A stretch of 21,615 nt of DNA from NCBI GenBank assembly GCA_902651635.1, contig CACRSC010000090.1, positions 21,248 to 42,862 on the forward strand. Reading direction: 5' to 3'. The notes beneath the pieces are model-generated. The model did not search any database, was not told where the DNA came from, and saw only the letters and a program-made list of their open reading frames with translations. Below are positions 15,870 through 21,615 of this stretch, in pieces (position 1 is the first letter of the stretch; each line of letters starts with the position of its first letter). This DNA is from Mastigamoeba balamuthi. Its lineage: Eukaryota > Evosea > Mastigamoebida > Mastigamoebidae. The position numbers were made by a program, and so were the translations under genes.

Positions 15870-18727
15870 ATGGCTGCACCCGTCCCAGTGTCGCCGGGGT
15901 CTGTGTTCTCGGAGATACCTCCGGACACGTGAGCTGCCCGCGGGAGATCCGCACCCACCCACCCCCACCGCTTCTGGCTCCGTTTTTTTGCCCACACCGA
16001 CAACACAACTGCTCCCTCTGCCCCCCTAGGCCCCACGAGTTCGCTTCCGACGAGCCCTTCGTGGCCTGTGTCGTCGACCCCGCCACCCTCGACCCCTCCC
16101 GCCGCCGCCTGAGCGGTTCGCTTTCGTTTCTCTTCGCTTCTTTCTTTTTGTTTTCCGGCTCAACTTTGCTGCATTTTTCGTTTCTTTTTTTCGTCGACTG
16201 CGCAGTTTCGCTTGGCAGCGCGTTCCCCGAGCGCCCGGCCCTCAGGCGCACCGCGAGCTGCCCGGCCCCTCCCGAGGACCGCACAGGGACCCCGAATCGC
16301 GCGAACGCGGCCGAGTCGCGCGTGCAGAGCGCGTCTGCCAGCGCCCCGGGGTCGCCGCTGGTGCCCCGCGGGCCCTGCAGCCTCCCGTCGCCCCCCGTCG
16401 AGTGGAGGGCCGCCGCGCGCTCGGGCACGCCGCGCCTGCACGCCCACGCAGCCTCCGCAGCAGCGGGCTGCGTGTCGATGCCCTCGTCGCCCGCCGCGCA
16501 GGCGACGCAGACGAGGAACGCGCCCCCCATGGGCCCTCTGCCCCCCACCCCTGTCCAGGCCGCTGCCGCTGCTGCTGCCGCCGCCAGCTCCTCTGGGGGC
16601 GCTGCAGCCTCGCAGAGCGTCGTCGCCGAGTCGCCTGACCTCGAGTGCGGGCGCTTAGAACGAGTTTTGAGGGCGAATCAATTGATTTTGCCGCTGCACT
16701 GCGCAGGCTCGACGTGTACCCCAGCGGGAAGAAGGTCCTGGGCCTGTGCTCGCTGGACAGGCTCATCAGGTGGGTCTGCGAGGTCAAGGACATCGAGGAC
16801 GCCGAGACGCTGGCGCTGACGCACTCGAACTTCACTACGCCCGAGTACATTCTCGACTCCCTGATTTCGCTGCACGTCGTCGCCCACGCGTCTCCCCTCC
16901 CGCTCCGGCGTTCCCAGCGGGCTGACTCGGGATGCACAGGTACAAGGAAGAACGAGAGAAGGAGAAGGGCTGCAGGGGCATCAACCAGTGCCAGGCCTCA
17001 GGCACCAAGTTTGGGTACTTTGCTTGTGCTGTTTTTTAGCTAACAGTGCATTTATCAGTATCTATCGCATGATTAAGGCTCTGGTGGACCTTGGGTTCGA
17101 ATCGCAGACGCCAGCGCTGCTCAAGAGGGTTCGTACTGCCGTTGCTGTGTGCTCTGACAGAAGCTGGAACAGTTTGTTTGCCTGTACGAGCTCTCGAGTG
17201 GCGACATGCACTTGCGTTGGGCTGTCTGGGCTGTCATCCGTTCCCTCTACTCCCAGGTGCCGCAGCGTCCGGACCAGCGCTCCGCTACTAACCACCCTTT
17301 AGACCTTCAGCCACGCAGAGATGGTGCAGATGGTTCGGGCGATGCAGGAGCCGCACACGGGCATTTTCCTCAAGACCAACCAGAAGAGGCAGTTCTTCAC
17401 GGGCCAGGACTTCTTCGACTGGATGCACGATGTGGCGGGCGTCTGCAGGGAGGACGCGCAGTTCCTCGGCGAGGAGATGGTCAGGCGCGGCTTCATCAAG
17501 AGCGCGTTCAAGTCCGAGGGTCTCCTGCCCAACGCAAACCTCTATTTTCCTGCACGTACTTCTCACACCAACTTTGTATCCTGCAATCCAACTTCATCCA
17601 CCTTTGCCATTCTATCAACCTTGTTCATTCAAAATCTGTGCTTAATGCGCGCTCTGTGATAGCCCGGATTTATCTTGTCCTCGGAAGTCGCACAATTTGT
17701 CTCAAATTCCCCTTCTTTTTTCTGATTTCAAGTACAAAATTTCATAATTGACACCCATCACAGAGTTTTGCGATGCCAGAGGAGCACACCACAGCAGCAC
17801 CCTGCTCGTTGGGTGACTGCTCTGTGTCAGAGCTGGCACAGCAGCTGTGCCTGCGGGAGCAGCTGCTGTTCAAGGCCATCAAGCTGAGCGAGTTCCGTGG
17901 GTGCGCGTGGACCAAACCCGCGAAGCTTCAGACCTCCCCCAACATCATCGAGATGATCCACTTCTCCAATAAGGTGGCTTTCATTTTTATCACCATGCTG
18001 CCAACCCGCTTATTTTGGTCCTCCTTCTTTCGTGCTTGTTTGACTTTGTTTTTCGCAGATAAGTTACTGGATAGCAACAGAGATTGTGTGCTCGCCGGAC
18101 CCCAAGCGCAGGCAGGAGGTCCTGCGGCGCGCTATCGCCCTGGCGCAGAGCTGCTACGAGGCCAACTGCTTCAGCGCGGTGGCAGAGATCCTGGGGGGCC
18201 TGCAGCACATGGCGGTGCGGCGCCTGCGGTCGTCGTGGATGGGCCTGCCGTACAAGTACCGCCAGATGCTGCACGAGATGCTCGTGTTGATGCAGCCTGA
18301 CGACAACTGGAAGAACTACCGCGCGTGCATCCGGCACAAGGTCAAGGCGGCGCTGGTGTCGCAGGGCCAGGGGCGCCCGCTGAGCGTCGTGCCGCACCTG
18401 GGGGTCTACCTGACCGACATCACGTTCATCGAGACAAACCAGGACAGCGTCCGCGGGCTCGTCAACTTCCGCAAGATGCGCCTGCTGGGGTCGGTGCTGC
18501 GCGAGCTGCGGCTGTTCCAGAGGGGCGCGTACGAGTACAGGTACAAGGACGACCTGCAGGAGCTCTTTGCGCACTCGACGCTCTGCCCGTCGAGCGACGA
18601 GGAGCTCGCCGAGTCGGCCCGGTTCAACGAGTCGGAGGAGAACCCATTCAACACACAGGACAAGACCTGGAACACCATGGAGAAGCTCCAGGACCTCCTC
18701 GCCGCGCTCCCCGTCACGCGGAAGTGA
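15870..18727 (+). CDS. Ras guanine-nucleotide exchange factor (RasGEF_N, DEP, CDC25), 10 exons
   Basis: Loads GTP onto Ras-family GTPases. Model: 15870-15928, 16030-16115, 16206-16644, 16707-16871, 16940-17014, 17059-17128, 17161-17256, 17303-17575, 17764-17973, 18059-18727; about 713 residues. Residues 1-194 are Ser/Pro/Ala-rich, with an Ala run, and probably disordered. RasGEF_N (about 195-330) shows FTTPEYILDSLISL and IYRMIKALVDLGFES. A DEP domain follows (about 331-410: FTGQDFFDWMHDV, FLGEEMVRRGFI). The catalytic CDC25 domain (about 425 to end) has SVSELAQQLCLREQLLF, ISYWIATEIV, NCFSAVAEILGGLQHMAVRR, PHLGVYLTDITFIE and LVNFRKMRLLGSVLREL. Two junctions are uncertain: exon 4/5, where a GC donor at 16872 keeps both phase and domain, and the exon 8 end, where 17551 with a GC donor is the alternative. 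Intron 6 is only 32 nt. Confidence 0.88.
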
Positions 18728-18757
18728 CGACCGACGATGCTCCTGCGATGTACCCCT

Positions 18758-18768
18758 AGATTGAATAA
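18758..18768 (+). terminator. Possible poly(A) signal of the RasGEF gene
   Basis: GATTGAATAAG lies about 30 nt after the RasGEF stop codon. It matches the ATTGAATAA string found after the TSP1 gene. The remainder of 18728-18999 is the spacer between two convergent genes; a short plus frame from about 18807 has no domain. Confidence 0.4.
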
Positions 18769-18999
18769 GAGACGATTTACTGCCCGCGCTGCCTCGCCTT
18801 ATCGCTATGAGCACCACGATTTGGGACTGTTTCCACGGCCACCTTCCCCTTTTGCGTCTGCTACAAGTGAGAACAGGCGCAGTGCAGGATCACTCCCACA
18901 GGGATATTTCAGGCTGCAAATTGAGAATACGGCGTGTGGGCATTCTCTCGGACCGATCTGTTGCTTCTTTCGGAGGGCTCATGCTGTAGAGAAACCCGG

Positions 19000-21350
19000 T
19001 TATTCTGTTTGTGCAGCAATCTGAGAGGCAAGCTTCTCAAACACAGGCCTCCTCTGGGGATCATCCTTCCAACATTTCTTGATCACGTTGTCTAAAAACC
19101 CTCCAGGAAGCTCTGGCCTCTGGCCTCCACAAATGAATGCAGCAAACTGCTCTTCATCACTTGTGATCACTGTTAGAAAAAAGAATTCCCAAACAGCTTA
19201 CTATTCAAAGAAGAACTTGGGAATTGACTTCGTTGAGAGAACCAAGAGAACCATTCCGAAGGCATACCTGTAATTGATCATTATAGAATGAAGAAAGAAT
19301 GTCTTACACATCAGAATGTTTACTGCAATTGATCCGGCCATCCAACACTTCAGGAGCTAGATAAAACAGTGCGTTCCTCCCACGTGCTGCACGTTTCCCG
19401 AGTGCAGCAGATCCAATGATCCTTGCTGTCCAATAATCGGTTATCTTCGCATGGGCTCCAACATAATCCGAATCACAGAACATGAGAATATTGTGTGGAT
19501 TGAGACTCCTGCAGGTGCCGGTTAACATATGGCAAAATGGTTCGCATACCCATGAGCAATTTGAAAGGAGTGCAGAATCATCATTCCATTAGTGATATCC
19601 TGGGCTATAGTCTTGCATCTGTATGCAAGTTCCGTTCTCATGAATGTCTCGAGGTTTCCCAATGGGGCATATTCCCTGGTGACAACAGTAAGCAGACGAA
19701 ATTGGGAGCAGGACGAACATTATTATCGCCCAGTGTTCATCAGTGAGAACACATCCGCACAGGGCGACAACATTTTTAGATTGCAGACTCTTGAGACCCA
19801 TGATGAGGTCCTCCCATTTCTCCACATTGAAATCATCAGGCCTTTGCCTCATCAAGTAGTCCTTCACTGCCACCGTCTTTCCTTTCCATGTTGCCTGTTG
19901 TACTATTCCGTTCGTGCTCTGCCCTATTTTAGAATCGATTTCGAGTTCTGTCCAATCTTGCAGTTCTTTTCTCTCCCTCGAACAGTGTATCGTGGTGCCT
20001 CCACTGGAACTCTGCATATGCCGTTGCCTCCACCATAGCACCAGAATAATAGTAATGGCAATTGCGACCAGGATCAGGGAACCACACACAGCCGACACAA
20101 CCACGACAACGATATTTCTTCCTCTGTGTGACCCCCCACTGGCGGCACTGGGGCATGCAGAGGCAGCCTGGCAGGTGCCCCCACAGAGCCGGCACGCTGT
20201 CACGTTGGTGCAGACACTGCTTCCCAGGTCCCCGCACACTGCACGGGCTCTTAGGACATCCCAATACAGCCCAAATGACTCGCACAGGTGCAGTTGAATG
20301 TTCCCGAGGGCACCAGGGGCCACACGCACGTGCAATCCAGCGAGCATCCAGCTGTGCCATCGCACTGTTCTCCATTGTCGCCAATGTGGTTTCCACACTC
20401 TGATGCAGCACGATAAGATGTCGCCTTGCAGAGCAACTCGAGAAAGAGCTCACTTGTGCAGGTGCTGCGATTGCGCAGTGACGGAACCCAGTTGTTGTCA
20501 GAGTCGCAGGTACACCACTCTGTGCACCCACCACTGTTCTTGGTGTCGCATTCCTCACCGTATGCCATGTTGTGGTCTTCACAGACTGCAGTCCAAAATG
20601 AGTTTCCAAAGGACCGTCCTTCATAGGCTTACCGGGACAGCGTGGCTGTTTTGCTGTTCCATAGGTGGAATTAACGCAGGAACCAACACCCGAGAAAGAT
20701 CCCCTTGGGAGTACATCAGAATCGCACAAAGTGTAAAGTTAAAGTGGATGGTTACGTGAATCCGGAGGGTACTGGACCAAAAACACTCGTTCTGTCGACA
20801 TACCTGCACAGTCCAATCAGGTTTGGAAGAGGACTTGGCCGCACAGCTTTTTACAGTTCAAGTGAGATGGTATGGTCCCTGTGAGAAAGTGGTTATCGCT
20901 CAAATCTCTGCATTTCAGGAATGTCAGTACTCTACGACCCAGGCCTTGAACTATCACAATATCTCGAGGTGCTGCAGAGTGCCCAGTGCGCGGGGTATGG
21001 TCCCCGTGATGTTGTTGCTGTTGAGAACTCTGGCGATAAGTTAGCTGCGGTGGTGCTGTTTAAGTGCACAGGTTTTCGAGCATGGTCAGGAGGCTGATCT
21101 CCGGGGGTATTGTGCCCTCTATCTTTCCTCTCGGGCAGTTTCTGTGGTGGAGTCCGTTAATCAGTCATCACGACAGTTACGACTTGTCGCATGCACATGA
21201 ACGTCACGTGGCGATTGTCGCTGCTGCATTTAATGGCGCTGACCTCCCCGCACACGACGACGGTTGGGCTGCAGAGGTCGGTCTCGAAGGCATTGCGCAG
21301 GGAGCGGTTCATCTCGCAGAGAGCCCTCAGCTCGCCGGGGTCCAGCCCAC
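19000..21350 (-). CDS. LRR / Cys-rich transmembrane receptor pseudokinase
   Basis: Exons, high to low: about 21350-21197, 21141-21070, 21029-20958, 20907-20855, 20803-20773, 20703-20633, 20585-20454, 20399-20286, 20238-19719, 19675-19550, 19508-19308, 19267-19202, 19159-19000. Ectodomain: LRR cap, then leucine-rich repeats of the LxxNxxxGxIPxxL type (two on 72-nt phase-2 exons), then two Cys-rich GEECD/GEQCD modules (DUF4215-like). One membrane helix follows (SLILVAIAITIILVLWW). The cytoplasmic kinase fold starts at WTELEIDSKIGQ. It keeps the VAVK lysine, APE (LAPEVLD), SDVYAFGMVL and CWKDDPQRRP. The glycine loop is GQSTNG, the HRD motif reads HGS (HGSLNPHN) and DFG reads DYW, so phosphotransfer is unlikely. 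The frame is intact throughout. The N terminus and signal peptide are not resolved, and the exon at 20773-20803 is the least certain. Confidence 0.8.
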
Positions 21351-21425
21351 ACCTCCACACCACAAATTCAAATTTCGTGCCACGAAAAGGCCCTCCTTCT
21401 CGCCAAGGAAACGCGACCAACCCCA

Positions 21426-21615
21426 ATGAATGTCGAGCCACCCACGGAGATCTACGTGTGGGGATTCCTGTCCCGCCACAAGGAGGAGCTGGACGCAAAA
21501 TGCCCACGTGTTCTTGAGCAGGTATGACCTTTCCATCTCCTTCTCCTGAGTTGTCTGACAATGCCTTTGCCCAGAACCGAATCGTTTCTGGCAAGGACGT
21601 CTTGCAGTGGTTCGA
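21426..21615 (+). CDS. 5' end of an unidentified gene (runs off window)
   Basis: Exon 1, 21426-21521, starts at an ATG and encodes 32 residues beginning MNVEPPTEIYVWGFLSR, with strong C/G third positions. A textbook intron follows (21522-21574: GTATGA, pyrimidine-rich, TCTGAC branch, CCCAG). Exon 2 begins NRIVSGKDVLQWF and continues past the window end. SGKDVLQWF faintly resembles the GxxLVDWL core of DEP domains, but the fragment is too short to assign. The gene is divergent from the LRR receptor, and little or no space separates the two starts. Confidence 0.6.

Noticed and set aside
16852-16939. Alternative RasGEF exon 4 donor at GA|GTACATT (canonical GT, correct phase)
   Set aside because: It would delete ILDSLISL, which fits the RasGEF_N family pattern; the GC donor at 16872 keeps it, though transcripts must decide.
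17094-17103. GGTTCGAATC string resembling a tRNA T-arm
   Set aside because: No pairing T-stem, A box or acceptor stem around it; it lies in a RasGEF_N coding exon.
1-21615. Bacterial features (ribosome binding sites, operons, CRISPR arrays, rho-independent terminators)
   Set aside because: The window is clearly eukaryotic, with spliced genes; no spaced identical repeats or prokaryotic signals were seen.

Overview
This is nuclear DNA from an intron-rich eukaryotic microbe. Every recognisable gene is split by very short introns, mostly 32-125 nt and a few up to about 580 nt. There are no ribosome binding sites or operons, and the exons are strongly GC-biased at third codon positions. A short-type PPi-dependent phosphofructokinase of the kind found in Entamoeba and its relatives, a RasGEF with a DEP domain, a KCTD9 orthologue and a leucine-rich-repeat transmembrane kinase together fit a GC-rich amoebozoan. 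An archamoeba related to Mastigamoeba or Pelomyxa is my best guess, but it is an inference and not proven.

Layout. 1-3300: AT-rich island with a piggyBac-like transposase exon (-) and broken, spliced-looking ORFs that I cannot name. 3504-5193 (-): PPi-phosphofructokinase, four exons. 5194-6592: non-coding, with two perfect inverted repeats. 6593-7784 (+): secreted thrombospondin-repeat protein, probably GPI-anchored. 8252-12187 (-): ten-exon type II membrane protein ending in a GT4 glycosyltransferase domain. 12361-13590: second AT-rich island lying between two divergent genes. 13737-15672 (+): KCTD9 orthologue, eight exons. 15870-18727 (+): RasGEF_N-DEP-CDC25 exchange factor, ten exons. 19000-about 21350 (-): LRR / Cys-rich / transmembrane receptor whose kinase domain has lost its catalytic residues. 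21426-end (+): start of a further gene.

The genes do not form a pathway. PFK is central glycolysis. The glycosyltransferase, the TSP1 surface protein and the LRR receptor belong to the secretory route and cell surface. The RasGEF and KCTD9 are cytosolic signalling and ubiquitin-adaptor proteins. The features most worth a second look are the receptor pseudokinase, the unusual splicing signals (GTGCG donors, GC-AG introns, CAATTGAC branch sites, a 32-nt intron), intron and leader motifs shared between neighbouring genes, and the AT-rich islands. All exon models were made by eye from splice signals, phase agreement and protein-family fit; none has transcript support.
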